Assembly: GCA_031761405.1 (NCBI GenBank)
Contig: JASEVX010000037.1
Location: 1,178,001 to 1,242,000, forward strand
From: Serripes groenlandicus
Taxonomy: Eukaryota; Mollusca; Bivalvia; Cardiida; Cardiidae
DNA length: 64,000 nucleotides
Direction of reading: 5' to 3'
This document shows positions 46,776 through 59,499 of the stretch, one piece after another. Position 1 is the stretch's first letter. Every line of letters starts with the position of its first letter. Under the pieces are notes generated by a model. The model saw nothing but the letters and a program-made list of their open reading frames with translations, was not told the origin of the DNA and searched no databases. Made by a program: the position numbers and the translations under genes.

Positions 46776-47559
46776 GATGTGTAACGCCTTTTCTAACAGT
46801 GTTTTTCATTAATAACTCGTGTATTATCTAATTCTTGTATTTACGCCTGGATATTTGTTTTTTATGACGATTTAGATGCCCCTTTAAAAGGATCTTTTGA
46901 CCTCGCAGTATGTTCAGTAAAGCAGCACACATCTTTGATATACATATAAAGGCTACTGCGTTGATAAACTTCACATCGGAGGATAACAAAACAAATCTGA
47001 AGACCTACCTTTAAAACAGTCATTTGCTTATTCATCCTAGCAGTTATGAATCTCTCTTTATTTGTTGATACACTTATAATAGATCGTCTACGACAATCAA
47101 AACAACAATCGAGCAATATTATTGATGTACACGTCACATTATTACGTCAGAAACTACGTACGTATTTACCAGCATAGCTAACGCTATAAATAGACCAGAT
47201 TGGGTTTTGTGTATGTCTATTGATTATTTCACTACGTGTCATCTATAAAAGATGTACCAAACAATGTAATACGAACCGTATAAGCACAGCTTTTTCCTAG
47301 GACTATCAGAGAGTCGAACCTTGAGCAGATCACATCTGTAAACTGATTCAAGTCCCGTCTACATTGATACACAGCCTAAACAACACATATGTTTTTTTTA
47401 TTTCATTTATATTTGTAAATATGCCTAATCAGTTGTTTTAACCATTTTAATGGCTTCACTTCACTTGCCTGCGATGCACTGAGCCCTGACAGTAACAAAG
47501 TAGAAGTAGAAGTTAGCTGGTCTCTAAATCATGATAGGTTGGATGAGAGCGTACAGGGC
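46776..47559. other. No gene recognised
   Basis: Unique-looking DNA between the CpG-rich patch and the minisatellite; contains a 91-codon minus frame without motifs. Confidence 0.4.
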
Positions 47560-48515
47560 ATACAGGAAGACACATCTAGACCAGTGCATCAATTTGGACA
47601 CATTTGGGTCAGGGCATTAATATGAACATACCTAGATCAGGGCATGAAGTTTTACACATCTAGATCAGGACATGACAGTTGACACATCTAGGTCAGGGCA
47701 TAAATGTCGACACCTCTTGGTCAGGGCATGAATATTGACCGAACTGTCTCAAGGTTTGAATATGGAAACAGCTAGGTTAAGGCATGAATGTTGACACATC
47801 TGGGCCAGGGCAGGATTGTAGACACCTCTTGGTCAGGGAATGAGTATTGGCACATCTGGCTCAGGGAATGAATATGGACACAGCTAGGTTAGGGCATGAA
47901 TTTGGACACATCTGGGCCAGGGCAGGATTGTTGACACCTCTTGGTCAGGGCATGAATATTGACACATCTGACACAGGGCCTGAATATCGACACATCTAGG
48001 TTAAGGCATGAATTTGGACACATCTGAACTAGGACAGGATTGTGGACACATCTGGGTCAAGGCATGAATGTGACACATCAGGGTCAGGGCATTTATGTGG
48101 ACAAATTTGTTCAGGGCATGAATGTGGACACTGCTTAGGTCAAGGCATGATTGTGGACACGGCTAGGTCAGGGCATGAATATGATAACATCTGGATCAGG
48201 GCATGATTGTGGAAATGGCTAGGTCAGGCCATTTATATATACATGGCTTGTTCAGTGCATACATGTGGATACTGTAAGATCAGGGTGTGAATGAGGACAT
48301 ATCTGGGTTAGGGAGCGATTGTTGACTCGGCTAGGTTAAGGAATACAATTTTTCACGGCTAGGTTAGGATGTAACGGCGGTCACATCTTAGTCAGGGCAT
48401 GAATGTGGACACATGAAGTTCAGGGCACGAATGTGAACACATCTGAGTCAGGGCATGATTGTTGACACAGCTAGGTCAAGGCATGAATGTGAACACATCT
48501 AGGTCAGGGCACTTT
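47560..48515 (+). repeat. ~29-bp minisatellite (GGTCAGGGCATGAATGTGGA)
   Basis: About thirty diverged copies of GTCAGGGCATGA followed by GGACACATCTG-like halves. It ends 5' of a P repeat piece and the second HEPN exon. Confidence 0.9.
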
Positions 48516-48620
48516 CTCATCATGAGCAATTTTTATTTTTTCCAACAATGTTTTCGATAGTCATATGCTGGAAAAGAATATAAATGCGTCTGCATATATA
48601 AACGTTTTAAGGGTTAATAA
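48516..48620. repeat. P repeat, right half
   Basis: CATCATGAGCAATTTTTAT to CGTTTTAAGGGTTAA, directly before the second HEPN exon. Confidence 0.55.
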
Positions 48621-48682
48621 ATGTGTATTCTTCCTTTCATACTTGGAATGTAGATCTGGTGTTATAATATATAACTTGAAAT

Positions 48683-48910
48683 ATGAAGGAAAAGGCAGAA
48701 TATTTCTACCGAATTATTTGTCTGGTGGTTGACTTGGAAACAGAGGTGCTTCTAAGACTATTTTTAAAAGACATACCACAACGTCAGACAGTTGAAGCGT
48801 TTTTAAATAGTAAGGCAAATGTATTGAATAGACTAAAGAACAAACAACCTCCAGCACCCAAGGAGGATGTTATACCACCACTTTACCGAGACGGTCACCT
48901 CAGGGTTAAC
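48683..48910 (+). pseudogene. Second DZIP3-like HEPN N-terminal exon, truncated
   Basis: From the ATG at 48683 the frame reads MKEKAEYFYRIICLVVDLET and continues to about residue 70. Its first 51 residues match exon 1 of the minus-strand gene at about 25 positions, including YRxxCLxVDLxTEVL and IPxxQTV. The frame then loses HEPN similarity (KQPPAPKEDVIPPLYRDGH) and runs on into a P repeat (from about 48950) until a stop at 49096. The R-x-H motif region is absent. Either it is a decayed paralogue, or the first exon of an intact gene whose next exon lies beyond a splice site I could not identify. No promoter was evident upstream, where a minisatellite and a P-repeat piece sit. Confidence 0.6.
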
Positions 48911-48949
48911 TTGAGCATGCCAAAACCATGTCAGAATGTTGATCTTTTA

Positions 48950-49595
48950 TTTACAAAGAATCACCATAATGTTGTCAAGCTATTTCCAATGTCGTCTGCT
49001 GCAGAACTGATGCATGTGGGAATGTTAAGAATGATGAAATATAAAGTCTACCAAGACATGGAGCGAAATCGAAATCCTTTCAAAATCGTATTTTGACAAT
49101 TCTTGAACAAACGTGGGTTTTCCTGCCACTACGAATGCGAAGAATGTGTTCTCAACTTTCCCACATTCACCAATTATGTAGCAAACGACATTGAACACAT
49201 TTAGGCAAAACTAAGAAAATGCTATGTAAGGGAAAGCGTTGGAAACATTGTAGCAAAATGAGAAATTGCTCACTACGAGCAAATTTTCCTTCGGCCACAT
49301 TGTTTTCAAAAGTAGTCTTCTGCTGAAGCGTCAGAACGTGTTTGAATGTGGGAACGGGTTAATAATATGTTAATTAGGGGGAGGAAGATGTTTTGAATTA
49401 ATCCTTTTCAAAATGTGGACACATATGCAGCAGATGACTATTGAATACATTGTGGAAAAAGAAGAAACTGCAAATCATTTTAACTGTTTTCAATAGTACA
49501 TGTAATACTATTACTATGATTTCTTTCATATTTGTGCATACATGTTTTCAAAGTAGTCTGCATGGGATGTTTTCTATGTGGAAAAAGGTTTAAGC
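48950..49595. repeat. Three P repeat pieces
   Basis: 48950-49035 (GTCGTCTGCTGCAGAAC), 49155-49362 and 49400-49595. Confidence 0.6.
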
Positions 49596-49599
49596 CTTA

Positions 49600-50440
49600 C
49601 AAGAAGAATGATACATGAAATAGAATTTTGGTTAGAGAAATTATTTTTGAATTTAATGATTTAGCAAATGTTGAATGCAAGATTCTTAAGCATACAAGTC
49701 ATTCAGAATTCTTAAATTAGCGTGATGCTTACATTATTTCTGTTAATGACTTGCTTTCTTTAAAAGATAAGTAGCGATACCGACAAAGAAGCAGATACTT
49801 TATAGTAAAGCGGATTTAATAATCGGATATCGCACTGGATCCATGGTGAACATTATACGAGATCAATCAGAAAAGGGTTAACATCATCTTAATGGTAAAC
49901 GGGAGGTTACACAATTGAATAAATAACAAAAACAATCGTACGAGTTGTCTCATTTAGACTGTATGATGTTAGCTTTTATGCAAACATCTGAGATAATGGA
50001 ATCATTCCTAGCGTTTGAATAATAATTCTCGTAAATATTTAAATTATAGAATGTGTAAACGAGAGTTGGTATTTGAAAAGTACTTCGTAGTATTACCTTA
50101 TTGGTAGAGGTTTATTTATACGTCAATTGTGTTATTTCATTTTCAGAATACTTGTTGTATGAACATATCTAGTGGCTTTGTTACACTCGTGGCTCATGCG
50201 AAGTACTGGCCGGAGCGGGATCATTCTTTCTAAAAATTAGTTGCATGTATGTTATATTCCTTTTGTTTTAGTTGTTGTTGATTTTCATTGTTAATGTGTT
50301 ATCATGTTTTGTCAGACGCTCAAATGGGCCTTCACTTCTTAACAAAATATTAAAACAGTCGACGTTCTAACATTTTTACCATTTTCCTAGTCAAATCGAG
50401 AGAGCACAGTCAGTCATAATGAGGGCTATCAAATAGACCT
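49600..50440. other. No gene recognised
   Basis: AT-rich, unique-looking. Confidence 0.45.
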
Positions 50441-53240
50441 ACATACCAATTGCATTTTCAAGTCCTTTTAAAGTGTAAATATACAGATCGTCCTGCAAGG
50501 AAATTGCATTTTAAAAATGTAACGATAAAGATCCGTCTGCATGGAAATAGTATTTATAAAATGTAAAGAAACATATCGACCTGCATAGCAATGGTTTATT
50601 TAAATTTGCATAGCAGTTGTATTTTTGAATTGTAAATACAAAGATCGACCTGCAGAGCAAAACGTTTTTTACCGTGTAAATATACAGATCGTCCTGCATG
50701 AAAATGGCACTTTGAAAATGTTACGACAAAGATCCGCGAGTAGCAATAATGTTAAGACAGATATCGACCTGAATAGCAATGGTATTTTTAAAGTGTTAAG
50801 ATGAAGATCGACATACATAACAATGGAATTTGTCACGTGTAAAGACATAGATCGACCTGCATAGCAATGGCAATTTTAAAGAATAAAGACACAGATTATT
50901 TACCTGCAAACAATTGAATTTTAAAATGTAAAGACAAAAAATGACCTGCATAGCAATTTGTTTTTTAAAGTGTAAAGACACAGTTTGACCACAATAGGAA
51001 TGACATTTTTAAAGTGTAAATACAAAGATCGACATTCAAAGCAATTGTTTATTTAAAGTGTAAAACACAGTTCGATCTGCATAGCAATGCCCATTTTAAA
51101 GTGTTAAGACACAGATTAACCTACATAGCATTGGTATTTATAGAGTGTAAAGACAAAGATCGACTTTTAAAATAATGTATTTTTTAACGTGTAAAGACAA
51201 AGATTGACATGTATAGCAATGGTATTTCAAAAATGTAAAGATACAGACCGACCTGCATAGCTAATGTATTTTTGAAGTGTTAAAACACATATTGACTTGC
51301 AGAACAATGGTATTTTTAAAGTGTTAAGACACAGATTGACCTGCATAACTTTGACATTTTGATAGATTAAAAACACAGATTGCCCTGAATAACAATGAAC
51401 TATTGAAATTGTAAAGACACATATTTACCTGCAATGCAATGGTATTTTTAAAGTGTTAAGACACAGATTGACCTGCATAACTATAAACTTTTAAAAGTCT
51501 ATAGACACAGATTGACTTTCAAAGCATTGGTATTATTTTTTAAACTTCAAATATACAGATCGTCCTGCATAACAATTGTATTTTAAATTGTAATGGCACC
51601 CACCTCTCTATGGGCTTTGTTTTCGGGGGAGTGAAACCGAGTTTCCTCCAGGGATCGTTTCATGCCTTATCACGTAGAGGTAATTTTGAGAAAACAAATG
51701 GGGGAAAAAGCCCAGAGAGAGGTATGCAGCGCCAGACTGACCTGCTTAACATTGAACTTTTGATAGTACAAAGACACAGATTTACCTGCATAGCAATGGT
51801 AATTTTAAAATGTAATGACACAGATTTAATTAAATAGCAACGGTATTTTTTAAATTGTAAAGACACAGATTGACCAGCATAGCAATTGTATTTTTGAAGT
51901 GTAAAGACACAGATTGACCTGCATAACAATGAACTTTTAAAATGTAAAAACACAGATTGACCTGCATAACAATTGTATTTTAAATTATAATGGCACAGAT
52001 AGACCTGCATAACAATACACTTATAAAAGTGAAAAGACACAGATTAGCTTCAAAGCAATGGTAATTTTTAAAGTGTTAAGACACAGATTGGCCTGCATAG
52101 CAATTGTATTTTCAAATTCTAGAAATACGGATTGACCTGCATAACAATGATTTTTTAAAAGTGTAAAGAAACAGATTACCTGTTTATCAATTTTGTTAAA
52201 GTATAAAGTCAAGGATTCACCTGTTTAGCAGTTGGATTTTTAAAGTGTAATGACACAGATTGAACTGTTAAGCAGTGGTATTTATGTTGTATAAACATAC
52301 AGATTCACCTGTATATAAACGTGTAAAAACACAAATTGACCTGCAAACCAATAGTATGATTAAAGTATAAAGTCACAGATTGACCTGCATAGCAATGGTA
52401 TTTTAAAATGTAAAGACACAGATTGGCCTGCACAAAATTGTATTTTGAAATGGTAAAGAAACAGATTGGCTTGTATAGCAATTGCATTTTAAAGTGCAAA
52501 GACATACATTGACCTGAATAACAATTGCATTGTAAAAAATTATATACACTGATAGACCTGGATAACAATGGTATTTTGAAAATGTAAAGACAAAGATTAA
52601 AATGCAAAGCATTGGTTTTAATTTTAAAAGTGCAACGATACAGATCGTCCTTCATATAAGTTGTACATTTAAAGTGTAAAGACACAGACTGACCTGGATA
52701 TAAATTGTATTTTTGAATTGTAAAAGCACAATTTGACACACATAGTAATTGTATTTTTAAATTGTAAAGACATATAATGACCTGCATAGAAGTTGTATTT
52801 TTTTAGAGTAAAGGCGCAGATTCGCCTGAATAACAATTGTATTTTTGAAGAGTAAAGAAACTGATAGACACAGCAATTGAATTGTAAAAGTGTAAAAACA
52901 CAGATAGACCTGAATAGCAATGGTCTGTTTGAAGTGTAAAGACACGGATAGACCTGTACTATATTGTTGTTTTTTTAAAGTGTAAAGACACAGATTGACC
53001 TGCATAGCATTGGTATTTAAAAGGTGTTAAGACAAAGATTGACATGTATAGCAATTCTATTTTGAAAATGTAGAGACAATCACTGACTTATAAATCATTT
53101 GTTTTACCTGTATGGTAATTGTATTTTTAAAGTTTAAAGACACAGATTTACCGGTATACCAATTGTATTCTGACAGATTAAAGACACAGATTGACATGCA
53201 TAGCCTTTTTTATTTAAGTGTAGAGACACAGATTGACATA
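50440..53240. repeat. ~44-bp minisatellite, about 60 copies
   Basis: Unit GTAAAGACACAGATTGACCT plus GCATAGCAATGGTATTTTTA, diverged. Every open frame on the minus strand here (for example 52305-52787) is the repeat read through. Split by the insertion at 51596-51733. Confidence 0.92.
51596..51733. mobile_element. Small inverted-repeat insertion in the 44-bp minisatellite
   Basis: The arms ACCTCTCTATGGGCTTTGTT and the complement of GGGAAAAAGCCCAGAGAGAGGT bound ~135 bp that is GC-richer than the host array. The array continues on both sides. Confidence 0.65.
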
Positions 53241-53788
53241 CACTAGCAACGTTGATATAGTCTACCATCCTCACACTGACTCGCTTTAACACCATATATC
53301 GACCATCCTACCACTTATGTACTCATCACAACGACAAACATAGTCTTTCCTCAAAACTTAACTCAATCACAAACAATTTTTGGGTTATATATTAACGGTA
53401 ATACGTGGGGTTCCTTTGAATATCCATTGTCTTTTGTTATCATTTTTCTTTGTTTTAAACTTGCTATAAAAGTAGACTGTATTTTATCGTATTGAATCAG
53501 AATAGGAAAACAACAGTTTTATACAGTTTTATACGAAAATAGTCATATTATAACACTAGAAAACGAAACTGAAACTCGTATGAAACTTGCTCCTATACAT
53601 GACGATGTGTTACTTTGTGTTACTTTGATACTTTAGAGAGAACAAATGAAACTCATATATTACAAATTAAAATGCCTATGGTTAACAATAAGAAAATTAC
53701 ATTCATGTAACTAATCCTGGACGAGGTTTTATAAATTGGATATATTAAGCTTTCAATAAAAGTAGATTCATGGCTCAATATTTATTTT
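53241..53788. other. No gene recognised
   Basis: AT-rich spacer between minisatellite and SINE. Confidence 0.45.
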
Positions 53789-53800
53789 ACAAAGCAAACC

Positions 53801-54038
53801 GGTTGCTCGGCCAACTTTCTTCTGACGATTGACAAAAGTCAATGCGACATGCGTCATTCGTCTTCCACTAATGGGCTAGGTCTATGTGGAAAAGCAGCCA
53901 GTTGTTTGGGAAGATTGTTGTGTGGAGTACTGGTGTGAGAAAACCAGGAAATGCATGATTAGGTGAACTGGCCGCCGTGATATAACTGAGAAATTGTTGA
54001 AAATTGCGTTAAACTCCAATCAATTAATCAATCAATCA
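53801..54038 (+). mobile_element. 5'-truncated SINE with 12-bp target duplication
   Basis: Starts at GGTTGCTCGGCCAACTTTC, after the tRNA head, and ends in (CAAT)n. ACAAAGCAAACC is duplicated at 53789-53800 and 54039-54050. Confidence 0.85.
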
Positions 54039-54134
54039 ACAAAGCAAACCAAGTCAAATCGCAATATCAAATGTAACATTTGTGTTTTAATCAATGGACC
54101 AACCCGCCCATAAAAGTGTTTAACCAGTAGATTT

Positions 54135-54245
54135 TGTTAGAAATAAATGCTCCTTTTCCAATACAATTATTTTAGAAATAAATGCTCCTTTTTCAATACA
54201 ATTATTTTAGAAATAAATGCTCTTTTTTCAATACAATTATTTTAA
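54135..54245 (+). repeat. Three 37-bp tandem units
   Basis: AGAAATAAATGCTCCTTTTT with CAATACAATTATTTT. 54246-54929 shows no feature. Confidence 0.85.
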
Positions 54246-55819
54246 TAATTTTATCTTTCATTTACATGGAACAGCCTTATTTTTGCTTCCTTTTACGTAT
54301 CAACCAGACAGTTTATGAAAAAACAAGACTTCAAGAACTCGTTTGAAACTTGTCAGTACGAAACTTCATTTTCATATATTTACTTCTTTGTTCAACGAAT
54401 AATTGAACATTTGTCAGTCCGAAGGAAGTATCGTCAGTCTGGACTGACCGACTGACGATTTTCACGAAGACTGATCAACAGTAACCATTCTTTACTTTCG
54501 CAAATCTTATTCGAATCATTTTTAGTTGATGTACACACTAGACATACAAACGTTAAAACAGACATTATAAACTACTTTGAAAATGTAAATGACAATGTAG
54601 AGGTATAACTTACCTAACAGTCTTGTAGTTTGCGAATAAACTATTCAATCCTTGTAGTTCGCGCCTGTTTTTAAGATACTGTCTGAAATACGTTAGAACG
54701 AGATATGAGTCAAAATATTACTGACGGGCCCTTACAACGTTGTTACCTCAATAGACAAAAAGCGAAATAACTTGATTACTTCCTTATAAGGTAAAGTGGG
54801 TCTGTATATTTGACACAAAGGGGTACCGCATTGTAAATATAAAGGTAATCGCTTTACATCATTATTCACTATAGAGGATATTGTCTAAATAATATGTTTA
54901 AATTATTACACCAGATCTTATACTTGTCGCACACCTTTCAGTTCCATCAAAAAGCCCTGTAGCTTACCGTTTTGTAATAAAAATTTCAAATTGATTTAAA
55001 CTGTATAATTCAACTTACAATTAAAAGAAACTTATGTACAACTATTAATAATGTCTAATTTCAGAAGGTTAAGACAGAAAAATTGCATAGTACATACAAG
55101 AATAGCAAAAACCCGTTTTGTAATACCAATTATTGAGACTCAACCCGTTTTGTTATAAAATATATCGGAAATGTAACAATCTGATTCTTTCAGCTATAAT
55201 TTACATGGTATCAATACAAAATCGTTAAATACTTATTTAAGAATGATGGTAATCATATTGCACATGAAACATATATGAATATCAAGAACCCGTTTTGTAA
55301 TTCCGCTTTTTCAGACTCAACACGTTTCGTAATAACGATTTCAAAAGTCAATTAAACTGAAATTTTCAACTTAAAATTACCAGAAACCTAGATAAAACTG
55401 TTAACAAGTCATACTTTAGAATGTTAGTAATGACAGATTGCATGATACATACATGATTAAGGAAACCCCGTCTTGTAGTACCACTTTTTGGGACTCAAAC
55501 CGTTTTGTAATATAAATATCGGGTATGTAAAAATATGTTTATTTCAGCTATAATGTACAAGGAATCAATACACACATGTTAAATAATATTTATTTCAGTA
55601 GGGTATTGATGGATTTGCGTGTGAAACATACATAATAACCAAGACCCCGTTTTGTAATACCAATTTTGGGTTTTGTAATACAAATATAGTTATCTAAAGA
55701 TATGTTTATTTCAGCTATAATTTACAAGGAATCAATACACAACTGATGAACAATACTTGTTTCAGAAGGATTGTAATGCAATTGCACATGCAACATACAT
55801 GTATATTGAAAACCAATAC

Positions 55820-57084
55820 AATACAATACAATTCTTTGTTGCCTCCATGTTTGAGATATCTTAGAATAAGTTTTGCAATACACAAATAAATTATTCAATT
55901 TCAATAGAAGAAAAAACACATTTATATTAATATACAAAAGAAAAAGACAATTACTGACTACTAGGGTTATATATACAAGTTCGATACTAATTTACATTAG
56001 TATTGAACTATAAATGCATAACATCAACCTCAAACATAGTCTGTTTAAGCTTGATGTTAAACAATACTGGTTGACGTTCATAACTCTGATACAGTTAAAC
56101 TGGCGACTATAACTGGAAACAGCGATTTACAAAAGTGAACGTGAGCTGAAGAAACATTCTGTTGATACTCGAATTGACGAATGGTGGTAGAGGTGCGCCG
56201 ATAATGCGGACGGAGTACCCACGCAAAATGGTCTAGATCACAAAGCTAGTTAACATATTGAATATCAAACAGAGAAAGCATTTTCCGTTTGAGTTCAAAT
56301 GGTATCACTTCTGTGTAGCTGCATTCGTGCAATAATGTATGTACTCTTGATTCATAGTGAGGCGTTGTACCCATAACAAATACTCACGCTGATTAAGTGG
56401 GTAGTGAATTATCCCGGAAATTGTTCAATATCAAATTTAAGTTGTATATTTGCTATTATACGGCAAATATCCGGTATGAACCCAAGCTTGACTGAGCGTT
56501 GGTCATTTAGGTACATTATATATGTACTAACAAACATTTCTTTTGTAATAGAAGATACAGGCAGACAAAGCAATTTATGTAGTAACATTAGTTTCCGCTT
56601 TTCGATTTCGCTTTCTATCCTATAAAGCCCAAGCATTGACTCAGCTATGTCCGATCGCGTCTTAACTGAAAGTCCTTGAATCTTTTTTTGCAACGAAATG
56701 CTGAAAAATCGTTAAGCTATTGTGATCAGTTCTCGTAATATTATCCCAAAGCTTTGATCCGTACAAAAGTGTTGGTCGGACTATCTTGGAGTACAAATTG
56801 GCGAAAACCAGAGGGGTTACACCTTCGTGATGAAGACCCTGACTAACCATGGCAAATAGAGAGTTGCTGGCTTTTCGTATTTGTTCTTTTATATGGACCG
56901 ATAATGTCATGCTGGAATCATGGGTTATAACCAAATGGACAATTGTTTTCACCTATGTAAGAATCTGTTTTCCGTACATCATATATGTGCTGGAGTCATT
57001 ACCATTCTTACTAAAAACGATAACGTTGGATTTGCTTACGTTTATCTCAACTCTACATGTTTTGCAATAACGGTAAACACTATC
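55820..57084 (-). mobile_element. 5'-truncated LINE with frameshifted reverse-transcriptase C-terminus
   Basis: Minus-strand frames at 56952-56662 (LSVHIKEQIRKASNSLFAMV, LYSKIVRPTLLYGSKLWDNI) and 56693-56409 (KTRSDIAESMLGLYRIESEI) are the same protein split by one frameshift near 56690. They cover the thumb/C-terminal part of a non-LTR reverse transcriptase. The 3' end at the left carries a short (ATTGT)n tail at 55824-55845. The element interrupts a unit of the ~170-bp tandem array, which stops near 55820 and resumes in phase near 57085, so both boundaries are constrained. It appears younger than the other LINE pieces here. Confidence 0.75.
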
Positions 57085-57383
57085 AATCCGTTTTTTAACG
57101 AAAATTCAATCAAACTGAAATGTTTAACTTCAAATTACAAGAAACCTATGCAAAATCAATGCAAAATACATACATGAAAATCAATAACCCGTTTTATAAT
57201 AAAAAATATCGGAAATGTAACAATCTGTTTCTTTCAGCTATATTTAACAAGGAATCAATACACAAATGTTAAATAATACTTATTTCAGAAGGATGGTAAT
57301 TGCCGGATCGCCGATTGTCGAGTTAGCTCCGCCCACATTAGCAACGGTTACTAGCCCGACATTATGTGTAAACAATAACAACA

Positions 57384-58542
57384 ATGGCGGACATCGTAAC
57401 GTTAAAAGATGTCGCGGACATTTTTTTCGTCCGCTTATCTGCCGTATTCGCCAACACTTCGACAACATCAGCGGGCTACATCTTTAGATAGAGACTGTCA
57501 CATTAAGACCCTGTCGTTTTTTAACTCCTGGAGCTGGAATTATAGTCCACATAAATGCACAGATTTACCAGAGACGGCGTAAGAACGAGAAGACTCATAG
57601 ATTCAATGGGAAAATACGTGATGCACACTGCGGTTGCAAAGCAGGGTAAATACAAACAATCATGTTTTCCATGTTATTTAATTAATTATTCTTGATTTAC
57701 ATCTACTTTTTGTTGTATTACATTCATGTTTATGGCTTACAGAGCTTTCGACCCCCTCACGGTTCGACCCCTCATCTTACTTTCGGTTTCATATAGGTGT
57801 GAACAGATAAATGGGATCGACATATTGATCTGTCACGCTATTGATCTGTACTTCTAGTCGGTTGAATTATATTTATCTACGACTTTTGAAAATATCTATT
57901 GGAAAATATTAACAATATCTACCAATGATAGTGTAAATATAGATTTAAAGTTGAAAACATTGTGTCAAAATGTGAAATTACTATAGTAGAGTGTAATTTC
58001 TCTCTTTTCCAGAATTATTTCAAATCTGGTATAATGTATGTGGGAAAGGATTTAGATATTAATGATTGAATACTGGATAAAGTAATAAAAAACAACATGT
58101 TTTGTTTAAGTTTAATAAATCTATTGAATAAACTCTTAGAGGAAGCTAACCCTTTCCCAAATGCATTTGATCAATCTGACAACATCATTTTATAACATCA
58201 TCAGTAGCAGACAATATCAGAAAACAATGGAATCATATTGACCAAATTCTCCTTTTTCCACAATGTTTGTCTGCTGCAAGTGTGTTGTAGGAAAGGATTA
58301 TTAAACAAAATATGGACAAATCAAATATGTTATTATCACTATTGAATATTCAGAATATAAACACAAACATTTTTTAACAATATAATATAACACATGAATT
58401 CATTGCAGGTTATCTGGCCAGTGTGCACATGTATTGATGATGGAGCCTGAAAGATAACCAGCAAAATCAGTTGGATAAGCCAAGGGGTCCAAACAATTGC
58501 TTCATTTGTTGACAACAGGAAATTATGAATACATTACTGCTG
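57384..58542 (+). pseudogene. Decayed SWIM zinc-finger gene, two exons
   Basis: The ATG at 57384 (AACAATGGCGG) opens MADIVTLKDVADIFFVRLS, which reaches a stop at 57485. A second frame resumes to give VHINAQIYQRR and KIRDAHCGCKAG, ending at donor GCAGG|GTAAAT (57645). The acceptor at 58408 (TTCATTGCAG) continues in phase as GLSGQCAHVLMM, so the junction completes a C-x-C-x(8)-C-x-H pattern, the SWIM zinc-finger signature. Downstream the frame has two stops (58455 and about 58479) before donor GCTG|GTGAGT at 58542. Known: SWIM fingers of this type occur in animal proteins carrying YqaJ-like nuclease domains and in transposon-related proteins. The frameshift and stops argue for a pseudogene. It lies inside the 5.1-kb inverted-end segment. 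Confidence 0.5.
57880..58300. repeat. Two P repeats in the SWIM pseudogene intron
   Basis: 57880-58055 and 58148-58300 (CCCTTTCCCAAATGC, TGTCTGCTGCAAG). Confidence 0.6.
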
Positions 58543-58749
58543 GTGAGTATTTGGATGAAAATAATATAATTATAATGATCCAGTTTCTAGGGAAAAGGTA
58601 CAAGTTGGCTTAATTAAATGAATAATAAAGATCCAGATCAGCTTATATAAATGCATTCTGATAAATATCTACACTGTTCACATATTTGCACAGTATTCAG
58701 TAATAATATGGTTTATGGAGTAAAGAAATATTCAAGAAATTTCTTTATG

Positions 58750-58822
58750 GTCAGCTTCAATGGTGTAGTGGTACAGCAGCCGCCGTAAATGCAGGAGGTC
58801 GAGGGTTCGATCCACAGATGGG
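58750..58822 (+). mobile_element. tRNA-like SINE head
   Basis: An A-box-like TGGTGTAGTGGTACAGC and B-box GGGTTCGATCC about 35 bp apart; not a canonical tRNA fold. The 3' boundary is unclear. Confidence 0.5.
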
Positions 58823-59499
58823 TCATGCCATACTAATTAGTTTTCCTCATTGGGACTCCGGATTGATACAAACAAAATGTATTATTGAAATCCTTGTTTA
58901 ACTACTTAAATAAATAGGATTTTTTTTTTATGTCTCAAGTTTAAAATTGTTGCATTTTACAGGAAGCTAATATATAGGCTGGTGATACCCTGCACCTAAA
59001 ATGGTTAAAGCACAGCCCTGTCTGCTACATTGTAGATGCATTATCCACAAGCCAAAGTGCACATACACCACTATGTGATCAACTCATTGGATCAGCCTTA
59101 GCCTCTCATTTAATTGTGTTGTCTCTATTAGGATTCTATGCATATTTCAACAAAATTGAAATTTAACAAGGCAACTGTTCACTTATTTGTGATCCCTGTG
59201 TAAACAAATCACATTGATACTTGGGTAAACATACCAGTAAAAGGTTAGCAATGGATGTGACCTTAGTATGTAAGTAATGCAGTGCTGAAATAGTATTAAC
59301 TTGTAGAAGCAACTTTCCCATTTACAATAAATTAGCATTTTAATTGCAGCACATTATAAATCCCAAGGGGTCATGGCATTTTTTTTAAGCTTGCCTTTCT
59401 CATCTATTAATGATTGGTTCTCTAGAGAGACAGCCAACATATTCGGATGGTCAACATCTTAATAGATACAAATAAATCACACTGAGTTCTTCAGTTTAA

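Noticed and set aside
47560..48515. CRISPR-like look of regularly spaced ~29-bp repeats
   Set aside because: Units are contiguous and diverged with no unique spacers, and the DNA is eukaryotic; it is a minisatellite.
52305..52787. 160-codon minus frame and its neighbours
   Set aside because: Entirely within the 44-bp minisatellite.
58978..59167. Exon-like frame (DTLHLKWLKHSPVCYIVDAL)
   Set aside because: Open for ~60 codons but without convincing splice sites linking it to the SWIM exons and without a recognised domain.
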